DNA of 64,000 nucleotides, taken from the NCBI GenBank assembly GCA_000526255.1, contig JAFS01000001.1, forward strand, positions 558,001 through 622,000, read 5' to 3'. Source of the DNA: Verrucomicrobia bacterium LP2A. Lineage in GTDB: Bacteria; Verrucomicrobiota; Verrucomicrobiia; Methylacidiphilales; Methylacidiphilaceae. Positions 55,985 through 64,000 of the stretch are shown in pieces. Below the pieces are notes generated by a model that was not told where the DNA came from, searched no databases, and saw nothing but the letters and a program-made list of their open reading frames with translations. Both the position numbers and the translations under genes were made by a program. The stretch's first letter is position 1; every line of letters starts with the position of its first letter.

Positions 55985-56956
55985 ATGAATGGAGAGAAAT
56001 CCCATCCGCTTCTCGTCTTCACGGGGAGCGCCAACCGGCCGCTGGCGGAGCAGATCGTCGAATCGATCGACATCCCCTTGGGCGCGGCTACGATCTCCGC
56101 GTTTCCCGACGGGGAGACCTTCGTGAAGATCGACGAAAACATCCGGGGACGCGATGTCTTCCTCGTTCAACCGACCTGTCCGCCGACCAATCATAACATT
56201 ATGGAGCTGCTGATCATGATCGATGCCGCCCGGCGGGCCAGCGCGGCGCGGGTGACGGCGGTGATCCCATTTTACGGCTACGCCCGGCAGGATCGTAAGG
56301 ATCGGCCGCGCGTGGCGATCACCGCCAAGCTGGTCGCAAACCTCCTGGTCGCCGCCGGTGTCAACCGTGTGCTGACGGTCGATCTCCACGCCCAACAGAT
56401 TCAAGGGTTCTTCGACATTCCGGTTGATCATCTTTACGCCGCACCCGTGATCTATCGGTACTTGGCGACCAAAGATCTCTCCAACCTGGTTGTCGTCTCG
56501 CCGGATGTCGGAGGGATCAAGCTGGCCTCGAGCTACGCGCAGCTGCTGGGAGCGGGGCTCGCAATGGTGGTCAAGCGTCGCGTCGATGCGGAGCATACCG
56601 AAGCTCAATTCGTGGTGGGAGACGTTGATGGCCGGGATGTTTTGATCGTGGACGACCTGACGGAAACGGCCGGAACGGTGACCTCGGCGGCGCGAATCCT
56701 CAAGGAGAGGGGAGCACGACGGATCTTCGCCGGCATCTCCCATGCAGTGCTCAATCCATTGGGGATAAAGCGGATGCAGGAATCATGCTTGGAGGAGCTC
56801 ATCACGACGAATACGGTGCCGTTCCATCCGGTGGAAGGAATGAAGGTAACAGTTCTCGATGTCGCTCCCCTGCTGGGAGAGGCGATCAAGCGGATCCACA
56901 ACGGCCAATCGGTTTCTTCCCTCTTCCGCGTGGATGGAAAGATGGTTCTCCTATGA
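55985..56956 (+). CDS. prs: Ribose-phosphate pyrophosphokinase
   Basis: Makes PRPP from ribose 5-phosphate and ATP for nucleotide, histidine and NAD synthesis. FTGSANRPLAEQI, FPDGETFVKIDENIRG, YGYARQDRKDRPR, VDLHAQQIQGFFDIPVDHLY and the PRPP loop IVDDLTETAGT are present. The ATG at 55985 gives 323 residues; eleven upstream residues are unlikely. The stop overlaps the Lrp-family start (ATGA). Confidence 0.96.
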   Translation: MNGEKSHPLLVFTGSANRPLAEQIVESIDIPLGAATISAFPDGETFVKIDENIRGRDVFLVQPTCPPTNHNIMELLIMIDAARRASAARVTAVIPFYGYARQDRKDRPRVAITAKLVANLLVAAGVNRVLTVDLHAQQIQGFFDIPVDHLYAAPVIYRYLATKDLSNLVVVSPDVGGIKLASSYAQLLGAGLAMVVKRRVDAEHTEAQFVVGDVDGRDVLIVDDLTETAGTVTSAARILKERGARRIFAGISHAVLNPLGIKRMQESCLEELITTNTVPFHPVEGMKVTVLDVAPLLGEAIKRIHNGQSVSSLFRVDGKMVLL

Positions 56957-57453
56957 GCAAAGAGGCTTCCTTTTCGGACGAATTGCTCCGCCTGCTGGAG
57001 GAAAACCCCCTACGCTCCCCGGAAACCTTGGCCAAGCTCCTGGGATCCGAGGCGTCCTCCGTCGGGGAGGAGATCGCCCGCTTGGAAAAGGAAAAGGTCA
57101 TTCTCGCCTACAAGGCGATTGTCGACGACGAGAAGGCGCAGCGTCGGACGGTCAAGGCCGTGATCGAGGTAAAGCTTGTCCCCGAGCGGGGAGGGGGGTT
57201 CGACCGTCTGGCTCGGAGGATCGCCCGCTATCCCGAGGTCACTTCGTGCTTTCTCATGAGCGGGGGTTACGACCTCCTGGTCTTTCTGGAAGGCTCCACC
57301 TTGCAGGAAGTCGCTCTCTTCGTCTCGGAGAAGCTGGCGACTCTTCGGGGAGTGACCTCGACGGCGACTCATTTCATGTTGCGAACCTATAAGGAGCAAG
57401 GGGTGCTCGTCGGAGACGCGGTCGAACCGGAACGGCTGCCGGTCAGCCCATGA
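56953..57453 (+). CDS. Lrp/AsnC family regulator
   Basis: A 166-residue regulator with an N-terminal winged helix-turn-helix (LLRLLEENPLRSPETLAKLL) and a C-terminal RAM/ACT-like ligand-binding domain (VKAVIEVKLVPERGGGFDRL, YDLLVFLEGSTLQEVALF). Such proteins sense amino acids. It overlaps prs by ATGA at its start and the aminotransferase by ATGA at its end, so it probably controls, or responds to the substrate of, the aminotransferase. Confidence 0.88.
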   Translation: MSKEASFSDELLRLLEENPLRSPETLAKLLGSEASSVGEEIARLEKEKVILAYKAIVDDEKAQRRTVKAVIEVKLVPERGGGFDRLARRIARYPEVTSCFLMSGGYDLLVFLEGSTLQEVALFVSEKLATLRGVTSTATHFMLRTYKEQGVLVGDAVEPERLPVSP

Positions 57454-58709
57454 AGCAAAACGCGATGCGACCGGCTTCCGATCCTCACGAGGGGAAAATT
57501 CTTCCCTTCCTCCCCGGCGGGGATCCCTGGGTGGCACGGCATGTGCGCGATCTTCCCCGGTCGGGAATCCGCGACTTCTTCGACCTGGTGCAGTCGATGG
57601 AGGGGATCGTCTCGCTCGGAATCGGAGAACCGGGAGAATCGACGCCTTGGAAAATCCGGGAGCAGGCGATCTTTGCGCTCGAATCGGGGAAGACCGGCTA
57701 CACCTCCAATCTCGGCCTCCTCCGCCTGCGGCGAGCCATCAGCGCCTACATGGAACGGTTGACCGGGGTGCGCTATGACCCCGAAGAAGAAATCCTGGTG
57801 ACCGTCGGGGTCTCCGAAGCGCTCGACTGCGCCTTGCGCTCGATCGTCAACCCGGGAGAACAGATTCTCTATGCCGAACCCAGCTATGTCGCCTACTCCC
57901 CCGGCATCGTGCTCGCGCATGGAGTTCCCGTCGGCATCCCGACGCGATTCGAGGACGAGTTTCGGCTCTGGGCCGAAGGGGTAGAGGAAAAGGCAAAGCC
58001 CGGAGTCAAGGCATTGCTGCTCAACTCCCCGGCGAATCCCACCGGTTCGATGGTCGAAGCGGGAGAGCTCGAGAAGATCGCCGCGATTGCCCGGAAGGAA
58101 AATTGGGTGGTGCTTTCAGATGAGATTTACGCCGAGCTGACGTATGGGAAGCGCCACCGTTCCATTGCGAGCTTTCCCGGGATGAAGGAGCGGACGATCG
58201 TATTCAACGGCTTGTCAAAGGCGTTCGCGATGACCGGGTTTCGCCTCGGCTGGGCCTGTGGGCCGGCCCCCTTGATCGCCGCGATGGTCAAGATTCATCA
58301 ATATTCGATGCTCTGTGCCTCGATCGTGAGCCAGGAGGCGGGGATCGAGGCGCTGGAGCATGGAGCGGCGGAAGTCGAGGCCATGCAGCGGGCCTACCAG
58401 CGAAAGAGAAACTTCCTCTATCGCAGTCTCTCCTCCTTAGGCTTTCCCTGCCACGCGCCCGAGGGAGCGTTTTATCTCTTTCCGTCCATCGTTCCCTTCG
58501 GGCTCTCTTCCCAGGAGTTTGCCCTTCGCCTCCTGCGCGAGGCACGAGTCGCCGTGGTTCCGGGGACGGCCTTCGGGCCTTCCGGGGAAGGCTATCTCCG
58601 GTGCAGCTTCAGCCCGCGGATGCCGGATCTGGAGGAGGCCATCAGAAGAATGAGCCGATGGATGAGAACGAACTTCCCTGGGAAACGCACACGCGTGGCC
58701 GGGCATTGA
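57450..58709 (+). CDS. Class I/II aminotransferase
   Basis: PLP-dependent aminotransferase, 419 residues, of the aspartate/alanine aminotransferase group. Substrate loop and PLP-binding signatures include GIGEPGESTPW, YTSNLGLLRLR, NSPANPTGSMVE, and NGLSKAFAMTGFRLGW with the Schiff-base lysine. It is translationally coupled to the Lrp-type regulator. The exact amino acid is not readable from motifs. Confidence 0.92.
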   Translation: MKQNAMRPASDPHEGKILPFLPGGDPWVARHVRDLPRSGIRDFFDLVQSMEGIVSLGIGEPGESTPWKIREQAIFALESGKTGYTSNLGLLRLRRAISAYMERLTGVRYDPEEEILVTVGVSEALDCALRSIVNPGEQILYAEPSYVAYSPGIVLAHGVPVGIPTRFEDEFRLWAEGVEEKAKPGVKALLLNSPANPTGSMVEAGELEKIAAIARKENWVVLSDEIYAELTYGKRHRSIASFPGMKERTIVFNGLSKAFAMTGFRLGWACGPAPLIAAMVKIHQYSMLCASIVSQEAGIEALEHGAAEVEAMQRAYQRKRNFLYRSLSSLGFPCHAPEGAFYLFPSIVPFGLSSQEFALRLLREARVAVVPGTAFGPSGEGYLRCSFSPRMPDLEEAIRRMSRWMRTNFPGKRTRVAGH

Positions 58710-58737
58710 GCAGACGGATGAAGAGGCTCTTCTTGCG

Positions 58738-58766
58738 TTGGTGGTCAATGTCTTGCATACTATTAT
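58738..58766 (+). promoter_or_regulatory. Possible promoter for the ACT-domain gene
   Basis: TTGGTG (58738-58743) and TATTAT (58761-58766) are separated by 17 bases, a reasonable sigma-70 pair with a weak -35. It would leave a leader of about 80 bases before the gene. Confidence 0.4.
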
Positions 58767-58851
58767 CGATAAGCGTGACATCCGCCGCAGCCTTTTGTGC
58801 AGCAGGGAGAACGGGCTAGGCTCGGAAGAGCGGTAACGGAGAGGAGCGGTT

Positions 58852-59313
58852 GTGGGATTGCAAACGGCTCGGGAAGACGACATGGAGAAAATCATCCAGT
58901 TTTCCGTATACATGGAAAACAAGGCGGGTCGGTTGCTCGATCTGGTGCGCATCCTGACCGGAGGTGGAGTCGATATCGTCGGCTTCACGATCCTCGATTC
59001 GGTCGACGCCGCGGTAATCCGGCTCGTTGTCGACGATCCTTCGAATGCGCGCGCCCTTCTTCGCGAGCACAACATCGCCTTCAATGAATCGACTCTGGTT
59101 GCGGTCGAGCTTCCCCAGAGCGCAGACGACTTGCGGAAGCTGCTGGCGACCCTCCTTCAGGCTGAGATCAACATCTACTTCAGCTACCCCCTGATGACGC
59201 GCCCTTACGGGAAGGCCGTCCTCGCCCTGCGGGTGGAGGATGACGAGTTGGCCGGCTCGGTTCTGATCCGCAATCAGTTCCGGGTGCTCTCACAAAAGGA
59301 TATCAGCCGCTGA
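58852..59313 (+). CDS. Two-domain ACT protein
   Basis: 153 residues. After a short leader the sequence holds two ACT domains: IIQFSVYMENKAGRLLDLVR then AVELPQSADDLRKLLATLLQ. ACT domains bind amino acids allosterically; small stand-alone forms regulate amino-acid enzymes. The GTG at 58852 has AGGAG five bases upstream, so it is preferred over the ATG at 58882. It follows the aminotransferase on the same strand after a likely promoter. Confidence 0.85.
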   Translation: MGLQTAREDDMEKIIQFSVYMENKAGRLLDLVRILTGGGVDIVGFTILDSVDAAVIRLVVDDPSNARALLREHNIAFNESTLVAVELPQSADDLRKLLATLLQAEINIYFSYPLMTRPYGKAVLALRVEDDELAGSVLIRNQFRVLSQKDISR

Positions 59314-59531
59314 CCCACTCCTGAGGGGGTGTCTTAGAAAGGCCGGACGCGATTTGGGCGAACCGGCGGCAGAAGCTGCATCGGCTGGGCTGTCACCTCG
59401 GCGGCTGGCAAAGCCGGAATGACCGAAAATCGCCGCGCAAGCCCCTGGCTTTCACTGTGGGAGGTTCAGAGGGAAGGGCGGTCAATCCCGCCGCACCGGG
59501 AGAGATGGCCGCGTAGAGCAAGGTTCGTCGC
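59314..59531. other. Intergenic region between convergent genes
   Basis: About 220 bp between the ACT-domain gene and the sahR-like gene, which converge on it. No gene and no T-run terminator were recognised. Confidence 0.4.
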
Positions 59532-60545
59532 TCAATCGTGAAGGCGTTGGGGAGAGGCCGCGCCCGCAGCGGAGCGACCCGGCTTTGCGGCGCTCACCAA
59601 GAGAGCGCGCAGGTGAGGAGGATCGGGGTCGGGATCGAGGGGCTGGATTCGGATTGCGTCGAATCCCGCGGAGCGCAACCACGTTTCGAGATCCCCCTCC
59701 GCGAAGCCGAGCCAGTAGTCTCCGTAGAGCGTGCGAGCTTCTTCGAAGGCGTGCTCGCACAGGTCGAGAACGACGAGAGCTCCCCCGGGTCGCAAGATCC
59801 GAAACGCGGCCGCGACGGCCTGGTCGGGGCTCGGGGCATGATGGAGCGCCTGGCTCAGGACGGCGACATCGATGCTTGATGGCGGGATAGGAGGGTCTTG
59901 GATATCCCCGAGGCGGAACTCGAGGTTCGCGAAGCTTCTCCTCTTGGCTTCCCGGGTGGCGAAAGCCACCATCTTGGGAGAAATGTCAACGGCGATCACG
60001 CGTTCGGCCCGTTCGGCAAGAAGCTGGGAAAGCCATCCCTCTCCGCATCCGAGGTCGGCGATGACAGCGGGCGCGATCAGGCGGGCGAGAAGGGGACCGA
60101 CGGCGGGCCATCCTCTTCCGGGGCAGGCGGCTCCCCCCAGGCGGCCAGCCATTCGATTGAAATGGGCGCGGGTTTCGCGCTTGCGCCTTTCGATCACCTT
60201 GCGCAGCCGCTCGGGGTCGCGCTCCGCCTCACCCGACTCCTCCAGCAGGAGAAGAGCCGTGGCCGAGAGGCGGGCTTCCGCCTCTTTCTGCTCGGGAGGG
60301 AGGGAGTAAAAGGTCTTTCGGCCTTGCCTCCGGGCGCGGACGAGGCCTTCGGTGCGCAGCAGGGCGAGATGCCCCGACACGGCCGGCTGGCTGGCTTGAA
60401 GAATTTCGCAGAGCTCGGCGACGGAAAGTTCCTGCTTCTGCAAGAGGGCGAGGATGCGCAGCCGCGTGAGATCCCCGAGCATCGACCAGAGTCGGCGGAG
60501 GCGATCGCCCCGACGGGAGGATGCGGAAGCGGATTTCTCATGCAT
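59532..60545 (-). CDS. sahR: ArsR-family regulator fused to a SAM-dependent methyltransferase domain (SahR-like)
   Basis: 337 residues from the ATG at 60545. Residues about 20-100 are an ArsR winged helix ([40 protein letters not shown]). The rest is a Rossmann methyltransferase with [31 protein letters not shown] and [16 protein letters not shown]. SahR-type regulators have this fusion and repress SAM-cycle genes, sensing S-adenosylhomocysteine. Divergent orientation from metK-ahcY fits that function exactly. The palindrome in the shared upstream region is the likely operator. Identification is by architecture and context. Confidence 0.82.
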   Translation of the reverse strand: MHEKSASASSRRGDRLRRLWSMLGDLTRLRILALLQKQELSVAELCEILQASQPAVSGHLALLRTEGLVRARRQGRKTFYSLPPEQKEAEARLSATALLLLEESGEAERDPERLRKVIERRKRETRAHFNRMAGRLGGAACPGRGWPAVGPLLARLIAPAVIADLGCGEGWLSQLLAERAERVIAVDISPKMVAFATREAKRRSFANLEFRLGDIQDPPIPPSSIDVAVLSQALHHAPSPDQAVAAAFRILRPGGALVVLDLCEHAFEEARTLYGDYWLGFAEGDLETWLRSAGFDAIRIQPLDPDPDPPHLRALLVSAAKPGRSAAGAASPQRLHD

Positions 60546-60555
60546 CAACCTATGC

Positions 60556-60569
60556 TTATCAATTCATAA
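60556..60569. promoter_or_regulatory. Palindromic operator candidate between sahR-like gene and metK
   Basis: The sequence ttatcaattcataa is a 14-bp inverted repeat with 12 of 14 positions paired (TTATnAATTnATAA). It lies 10 bp upstream of the sahR-like start and about 30 bp upstream of metK. A CATAAA -10-like element for metK and a TTGGCA -35-like element for the regulator overlap or flank it, so binding would affect both directions. Confidence 0.6.
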
Positions 60570-60598
60570 ATCACTTGCCAATGCTCGATTTTCTCCGT

Positions 60599-61789
60599 AT
60601 GAATGGCGGCGTGATCGCCAGAAAACATGTATTCGCTTCGGAATCGGTGACCGAAGGGCATCCGGACAAGGTCTGCGACGCCGTTTCGGATTCAGTCCTC
60701 GATGCCTGCCTAGAACAAGATCCTCATAGCCGGGTGGCTTGCGAGACGCTCGTCAAGAGCAATCTCCTGGTCCTCGCCGGAGAGATCACGACGCGGGCGA
60801 AGCTCGATTACGTCCAGATTGCCCGAGAGCGCGTTCGGGACATCGGGTACGACGAGCCGACGGAGATCTTCCACGCCGACAAGCTGCAGATCATCTATGC
60901 GCTCTCGCAGCAGAGCCCGGATATCGCGCAGGGGGTCGATGGAACCCATACCGCGACTCCCGGCATTCAAGGGGCGGGGGATCAAGGCATGATGTTCGGC
61001 TTTGCCTGCCGGGAGACGCCCGAGTTGATGCCCGCTCCCGTTACTTTCGCCCATCGGCTTTGCCGCCGGCTCTCGGAGTTGCGTCACAGCAGAGAGGTGC
61101 CGTGGCTCCGCCCCGACGGGAAAGCCCAGGTGTCACTCCTTTACGAGGGACATCGGCCAGTCCGCGTCGATGCGGTCGTCGTTTCGACGCAACACGCGCC
61201 GGAGGTCGGACAGGAGACGATCCGGGAGGTCATTCTCTCCGAGGTCGTAGCCAAGGCGATTCCGCCAGAGCTCCTCGATCACTCGACCCGGTATTTTATC
61301 AATCCGACCGGGCGGTTCGTCGTTGGAGGTCCAGAAGCGGATAGCGGGTTGACGGGGCGGAAGATCATCGTGGACACCTATGGGGGGATGGGCCGCCATG
61401 GCGGGGGTGCGTTTAGCGGGAAGGATCCGTCGAAAGTCGACCGCAGTGCGGCCTACATGGCGCGGTACGTCGCCAAGAACGTGGTGGCGGCCGGCGCGGC
61501 CAACCGGGCCGAGGTGCAGCTCGCCTATGCGATCGGTTATCCCGACCCCGTCTCGGTCGCCGTCGATACGTTCGGGACCGGCAAGGTGGCGGAGGAGAAG
61601 ATCGTGGAGGCGATCCGCCAGGCGTTCCGGCTCAAGCCCGCGGAGATCATCGACGAGCTTTCGCTGCTCCGGCCAATCTATCGGCAGACGACCAACTACG
61701 GCCACTTCGGGCGAGTGGACCAACTGGATAGCTTCACCTGGGAGCGGACCGACCGCGCCGTTGCGCTCCAAAAGCTGCTCAACCTCTAA
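60599..61789 (+). CDS. metK: S-adenosylmethionine synthetase
   Basis: Makes SAM from methionine and ATP. Standard motifs: [13 protein letters not shown] near the start, [26 protein letters not shown] (the GAGDQG loop), and [19 protein letters not shown]. About 396 residues from the ATG at 60599; a GTG at 60611 or an ATG at 60581 are alternatives and none has a good ribosome site. It is 35 bp upstream of ahcY, forming a SAM-cycle operon opposite the sahR-like regulator. Confidence 0.96.
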   Translation: MNGGVIARKHVFASESVTEGHPDKVCDAVSDSVLDACLEQDPHSRVACETLVKSNLLVLAGEITTRAKLDYVQIARERVRDIGYDEPTEIFHADKLQIIYALSQQSPDIAQGVDGTHTATPGIQGAGDQGMMFGFACRETPELMPAPVTFAHRLCRRLSELRHSREVPWLRPDGKAQVSLLYEGHRPVRVDAVVVSTQHAPEVGQETIREVILSEVVAKAIPPELLDHSTRYFINPTGRFVVGGPEADSGLTGRKIIVDTYGGMGRHGGGAFSGKDPSKVDRSAAYMARYVAKNVVAAGAANRAEVQLAYAIGYPDPVSVAVDTFGTGKVAEEKIVEAIRQAFRLKPAEIIDELSLLRPIYRQTTNYGHFGRVDQLDSFTWERTDRAVALQKLLNL

Positions 61790-61824
61790 GAAAGAGACCC
61801 CAAAATCAGAAGGAAGGATTTGCC

Positions 61825-63171
61825 ATGACGACGACCGTGGAAACGAAAGAAGAGCAGGCCTCTAACGCTCAGGAGTTCCGAGTCAAGGACATCAGTCTCG
61901 CCGAATTCGGTCGGAGAGAGATCGAGGTGGCGGAGGCGGAGATGCCGGGACTGATGGCTCTCCGCAAGGAGTTCGGGCCGACGCAGCCGCTGCGGGGCGC
62001 CCGTATCGCCGGCTGTCTCCACATGACGGTGGAGACCGCGGTCCTCGTCGAAACCTTGCTCGCTCTCGGAGCGGAGGTGCGGTGGAGCTCCTGCAATATC
62101 TTTTCGACGCAGGATCATGCAGCGGCCGCGCTCGCCGCCCGCGGCATCCCGGTCTTTGCCTGGAAAGGGGAGACCGAGGATGAATACCTCTGGTGCATCG
62201 AACAGACGCTCCGCTGGCCCAACGGTTCGCCCCTCAACATGATCCTCGATGACGGGGGCGATCTGACCGAGCTCGTGCATGAGAAGCATCCCGAGCTCCT
62301 TCCGGGCATTTACGGCATCTCCGAAGAGACCACGACCGGAGTCCATCGCCTGGCACGGCGCGGCGCCAAGGGAACCTTGGGAACGGCGGCCTTCAACGTG
62401 AACGATTCTTGCACCAAGAGCAAGTTCGACAACCTCTACGGCTGCCGGGAGTCGTTCCTCGACGGAGTCAAGAGGGCGACCGATGTCATGGTCGCCGGAA
62501 AGACGGTCGTCGTCTGCGGATTCGGAGACGTGGGAAAAGGGTGCGCCCGCTCCGCCCGGGGAATGGGCGCGCGCGTGGTGATCACCGAGGTCGACCCGAT
62601 CAACGCTCTTCAGGCGGCGATGGAGGGTTACGAGGTGACCGTGCTCGAGGAGATCGCTCCGACCGGGGATATCTTCGTCACCACGACCGGCTGCATTCAT
62701 GTGATTCGGCGGGAGCACATAGACCAGATGAAAAGCGGGGCAATCGTCTGCAATATCGGCCACTTCGACAGCGAAATCGACGTAGCGACCCTCTACAACG
62801 ATGCGAGCCTCCGTCGGGTCGAGATCAAGCCTCAGGTGGATCTTTTCGTCTGGCCGGACGGCAAGCGGCTTTTCGTCCTGGCCGAAGGACGGCTCGTGAA
62901 CCTCGGTTGCGCCACGGGGCATCCGAGCTTTGTCATGAGTGCCAGCTTCACCAACCAGGTATTGGCTCAAATCGAGCTGTGGAGAGAACGGGAGAGCGGA
63001 CGCTATGCTCGCGGTCATCTCTACGTCCTTCCGAAGATCCTCGACGAGCGGGTAGCCCGGCTCCACCTGGAACACTTGGGGGTCAAGCTCACCCGCTTGA
63101 CCGCAGAGCAGGCGGAATATCTGGGCGTCCCCGTCGATGGACCCTACAAGCCGGAACTCTACCGGTACTGA
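61825..63171 (+). CDS. ahcY: Adenosylhomocysteinase
   Basis: Hydrolyses S-adenosylhomocysteine to adenosine and homocysteine, relieving inhibition of methyltransferases. 448 residues. Key sequences are [55 protein letters not shown], the NAD-binding [13 protein letters not shown], and the C-terminal [15 protein letters not shown] lies ahead of the ATG. Co-directional with metK. Confidence 0.97.
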   Translation: MTTTVETKEEQASNAQEFRVKDISLAEFGRREIEVAEAEMPGLMALRKEFGPTQPLRGARIAGCLHMTVETAVLVETLLALGAEVRWSSCNIFSTQDHAAAALAARGIPVFAWKGETEDEYLWCIEQTLRWPNGSPLNMILDDGGDLTELVHEKHPELLPGIYGISEETTTGVHRLARRGAKGTLGTAAFNVNDSCTKSKFDNLYGCRESFLDGVKRATDVMVAGKTVVVCGFGDVGKGCARSARGMGARVVITEVDPINALQAAMEGYEVTVLEEIAPTGDIFVTTTGCIHVIRREHIDQMKSGAIVCNIGHFDSEIDVATLYNDASLRRVEIKPQVDLFVWPDGKRLFVLAEGRLVNLGCATGHPSFVMSASFTNQVLAQIELWRERESGRYARGHLYVLPKILDERVARLHLEHLGVKLTRLTAEQAEYLGVPVDGPYKPELYRY

Positions 63172-63189
63172 TCGAAGGCTAGCTTGGAG

Positions 63190-63234
63190 AGCCGTCCGGC
63201 GCTCCGCACTTGCGGAGAGAGCCGGACGGCTTTT
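63190..63234 (+). terminator. Rho-independent terminator after ahcY
   Basis: An 11-bp perfect stem, agccgtccggc (63190-63200) with gccggacggct (63221-63231), encloses a smaller inner stem (ctccgc/gcggag). It is followed by TTTT and lies 19 bp after the ahcY stop. On the minus strand no T run follows, so it acts mainly for metK-ahcY. Confidence 0.9.
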
Positions 63235-63241
63235 GGCTTTT

Positions 63242-63704
63242 CTATGGGCTCGGCTTGGGTTTTGGCTCGGGAGCGGAAGGCTGCGTCTTGACAGGACTAT
63301 AGTGCTTCTGGAGATAATCGACGATCTGTCCGACCATCTCCGTCGGAATCGGAGCGCCAAGGTGGATCATCTTGTCCACCTCCTTCTTCCAGAACTCGGG
63401 CGGGAAGCGAGGCTGGACGCCGATCAGGGTCACGCTGTGGCAGATCGAGCAGTAGCTTTCGACGAGCTCTTGCCCGGTTCCTCGCGCAAGGGGAGTGGGA
63501 GCCAAGGGATAGGCTCCCACGGAATAGGTCGAGCTCGTGTTGCCCGGGTAAGGGGAAGTCGGCAAGAGCAATCCGCTCGAATCGAGAGCGTACACCCCGG
63601 CTTCAGAGAGCCCGTCGGGGTTCGTCGGAGTGGAGCCAGCGCTGCCGGGCAGCGTCCAGAGCAGCAGGGCTGCGGCAGCGGCCATGAATCGGTGCCGGTT
63701 CACG
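63242..63704 (-). CDS. sorB: Monoheme cytochrome c subunit of sulfite dehydrogenase (SorB-like)
   Basis: About 153 residues from the GTG at 63704, which overlaps the upstream gene's stop (GTGA). A signal peptide (FMAAAAALLLWTLPGSAG) is followed by CSICH, the heme-binding motif, and MIHLGAPIPTEMVGQIVDYL, typical of small sulfite-dehydrogenase cytochromes, with a candidate methionine ligand. A proline-lysine tail ends the protein. A longer frame upstream is rejected because it would overlap the Mo-subunit gene. Confidence 0.82.
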
Positions 63705-64000
63705 CAGCCTCCCCGACGAAAACGGTCTGCGTTTCGACCTGATTCCATGCGTATCCTCCGGGATTCCAGATCGGCTCCGTCGGCTGGGCATTGCCTTTTC
63801 CGTCGGTCGCCCGGCAGCGAAGCTCGTAGACTCCCGGCCGCTGCGGGGTCCAAGGAAGCCTCCAGCCGCGGAAGGAGTAGGGTCCCAGGTCCGGATCGAG
63901 ACGGGCGAGTCTCCAGCTCCGGCCTCCGTCGGTGGAAACCTCGACCTGCCGAATGCCTCCCGACCCGCTGAACGCAATGCCCTTCACTTCGATCGGGAGA
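63700..64000 (-). CDS. sorA: Sulfite:cytochrome c oxidoreductase molybdenum subunit, C-terminal fragment
   Basis: The last 99 codons of a gene entering from the right edge. EVKGIAFSGSGGIRQVEVST, GGRSWRLARLDPDLGPYSF, RGWRLPWTPQRPGVYELRCR and ATDGKGN are typical of the Mo-co dimerisation domain of sulfite oxidase family proteins. The molybdenum-binding cysteine lies outside the window. Coupled to the downstream cytochrome, it indicates periplasmic sulfite oxidation, giving electrons to cytochrome c. Nitrate-reductase-type relatives are less likely because of the cytochrome partner. Confidence 0.85.
   Translation of the reverse strand, partial: LPIEVKGIAFSGSGGIRQVEVSTDGGRSWRLARLDPDLGPYSFRGWRLPWTPQRPGVYELRCRATDGKGNAQPTEPIWNPGGYAWNQVETQTVFVGEAA

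Noticed and set aside
60546-60598. SAM riboswitch upstream of metK
   Set aside because: The gap is too short and lacks the conserved riboswitch helices; a protein operator explains it better.
63705-63853. Long N-terminal extension of the SorB-like cytochrome
   Set aside because: It would overlap the Mo-subunit coding region; the GTG at 63704 leads directly into a signal peptide.

Overview
The window is a GC-rich bacterial chromosome segment. Gene content points to a Verrucomicrobiota host, plausibly an acidophilic methanotroph of the Methylacidimicrobium/Methylacidiphilum type. The hints are the ClpS/DUF2017 pair, an EF-P of the PGN-tip type, the DUF1460 protein, c-type cytochromes and a sulfite dehydrogenase at the right edge. 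No 16S rRNA or methane monooxygenase is present, so the taxonomic call is inference.

Layout. 1-18.5 kb is dense housekeeping DNA: the start of a thioredoxin gene, a proline-rich tail-anchored protein, ftsH, a family 4 uracil-DNA glycosylase, an RluD-type pseudouridine synthase, a ferredoxin, bioD, a DUF1460 cell-wall enzyme, a conserved 474-residue protein, pdxH, a cytochrome c, the block yebC-alaS-DUF2905, rnd, a MoeZ-like sulfurtransferase, clpS-DUF2017 and an alpha/beta hydrolase. 18.6-22.2 kb holds an RND-type outer-membrane efflux gene cut off by an IS607-family element (serine-recombinase TnpA plus a variant TnpB). glgP, tRNA-Leu(CAG), an exported protein and a CDC48-type double AAA ATPase follow.

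28.2-40.3 kb is a decayed accessory region. It contains an IS1380-family internal-deletion derivative with terminal inverted repeats, a large broken DUF4062/P-loop/TPR (NLR-like) gene with a 126-bp repeat array, and a second IS1380 remnant split by a 1.9-kb group II intron. Next come a three-gene operon with a TIGR04255 protein and two unrecognised proteins, a third IS1380 end fragment, an MntA antitoxin with a broken HepT toxin, and an ISL3-type transposase fragment. A large orphan DNA methyltransferase lies just beyond.

43-64 kb returns to core DNA: a coiled-coil exported protein, a putative double-psi beta-barrel protein, a membrane protein, a FecR-domain protein with seven 33-bp repeats, nadE, mgtA, then kdsD-efp-(XRE fused to an inactive metallo-beta-lactamase fold)-prs-Lrp-aminotransferase and an ACT-domain protein. 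The last block is a SAM-cycle locus: an ArsR-methyltransferase fusion resembling SahR, divergent from metK-ahcY, with a near-perfect palindrome between them. A terminator separates ahcY from the convergent sorAB-like sulfite dehydrogenase genes.

The most unusual items are the group II intron whose removal joins the flanking IS1380 codons in frame, the TIGR04255 operon, the TnpB lacking the usual RuvC-III aspartate and zinc ribbon, the XRE/dead-MBL fusion beside efp, and the clustered frameshifts in the TPR gene. No complete new defence system can be demonstrated from sequence alone; the TIGR04255 operon is the best candidate.
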